Source of the DNA: Gadus chalcogrammus
Lineage: Eukaryota; Chordata; Actinopteri; Gadiformes; Gadidae
Reading direction: 5' to 3'
Length of the DNA stretch: 64,000 nt
NCBI RefSeq assembly: GCF_026213295.1
Contig: NC_079427.1
Location: 1,491,647-1,555,646 of the forward strand
In this document: piece by piece, positions 63,137-64,000 of the stretch
Numbering within the stretch: the first letter of the stretch is position 1
Layout of the letters: every line of letters begins with the position of its first letter
The notes under the pieces: model-generated
What the model was told of the DNA's origin: nothing
The model's database searches: none
What the model saw: only the letters and a program-made list of their open reading frames with translations
Position numbers and translations under genes: made by a program

Positions 63137-64000
63137 GGCGGCGTGGAGGAGGAGAGTGAGGCTGCTGCTCGGTGCGGAGTTATACAAGAGGAGAGACGGG
63201 GGCGGAGGGGGTGGTGGGGGGGGGGGGGGAGAGGCTGTCCAGATCCTGCTGTCCAGATCCTGCTGTCCTCCTGGCACAGAGACCAAAGCTATCTAAACAA
63301 ACGGCTCCTCTCACTCGAAACGGGAGTCGAGTTCACGCTGATAGTGCGAACGTTTTCTGCAAAGAGAAAAACAAGTTTGAAACTTTTCCACTGCGGCTGT
63401 GACAGACGGGAAGTGAGGAACACAGACTGTAGGGCTCGTTGACTGCGACGGCCCTGGGAGGACGCACGACTGGAGCACTTGTTTTTAGTGGAATTTTAAG
63501 GTTTTGGTAACTTTTCTCCAAACCAAACCCTGGAGAGATGTGTGAGGCAATTCTTAAAAAAAAAAAAATCTCTAGACACGTGACCTAGCTTGAGCTTGAG
63601 GCTAAAATAACTGTGGAGGATGCCTGGTTTCATCAGCCTCTCCTGGCCGAGGCTGATTGGACTCCTGGGCACACCTGTTGCTCATTGAGTCATCAGTGTG
63701 CACAGGTTAGACCGGCGCGGCCACACAGGTTAGACCGGCCACACACACACAGGTTAGACCGGCCACCCCCCCCCCCTACACACACACTCTCAGGGAGAGA
63801 TCCCCTGCGTGGGAACAGGAAGCACCTGGCCGTGGATCGTGGTCGACAAACCTTCACATTCAGGCCACGTTTATACGTAGCAGGGTATTTATAGAAACCA
63901 ATATTTACCCCCCTCCGTTTTCAAAAATAACATTGTGTTAGCCTAGCAGAGGCGAGATGTTTGCATATCATGAATATTCATAATAAGAGCCTAAATCTAT
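63137..64000. other. Upstream region of the rarres1-like gene
   Basis: A G-run (63198-63230) and a direct GTCCAGATCCTGCT repeat precede the start codon. Farther out is a short GGTTAGACCGGCC tandem (63704-63765). No gene is visible to the window edge. Confidence 0.4.

Overview
The window is vertebrate nuclear DNA, almost certainly from a ray-finned fish. The evidence is intron-split genes with GT-AG junctions, protein sequences close to human orthologues, tRNA-headed SINEs, hAT-type MITEs, and a very high density of micro- and minisatellites. Such tandem-repeat density recalls cod-like fishes (Gadiformes), but that placement is only a guess. A run of 100 N (13498-13597) marks an assembly gap. 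I rebuilt six gene models exon by exon from splice sites and reading phase.

Layout. (1) 1-13239, minus: clasrp, a splicing regulator with an RS domain, 20 coding exons, its last exon cut by the left edge; its introns are packed with tandem repeats. (2) 13240-21390: clasrp 5' UTR exon, assembly gap, long pyrimidine/purine and CA/GA satellites, a CpG-rich stretch with a possible first exon (17640-18830), and a 1.76-kb minisatellite. (3) 21395-27133: a degenerate LTR-like element in minus orientation with a gag-like ORF remnant and an array of short palindromes. (4) 28433-30978, minus: snrpa (U1 snRNP protein A), complete. (5) 31678-34351, plus: actmap (actin maturation protease), complete, head-to-head with snrpa. 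(6) 36843-49050, minus: itpkc (inositol-trisphosphate 3-kinase C), complete, tail-to-tail with actmap. (7) 50769-62321, plus: gfm1 (mitochondrial elongation factor G1), complete, 18 exons. (8) 56982-63136, minus: a RARRES1/latexin-family gene interdigitated with gfm1. Its first exon lies beyond the gfm1 3' end and its other exons lie inside gfm1 intron 13.

How the genes relate. clasrp and snrpa both act in pre-mRNA splicing. snrpa-actmap-itpkc keeps the human 19q13.2 order. gfm1 beside a latexin/RARRES1 gene matches human 3q25. The genes share no pathway; the layout reflects conserved synteny, one probable bidirectional promoter and one antisense overlap.

I see no CRISPR array, bacterial operon or new multi-gene system. 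The most interesting signals are tandem repeats that have become part of splice sites or start regions: a 17-copy CAG array at a 3' splice site, duplicated donor and acceptor sites, an AG-free minisatellite upstream of an RS-domain exon, and a triplicated start-codon unit. An array of covarying palindromes inside the LTR-like element is also notable.
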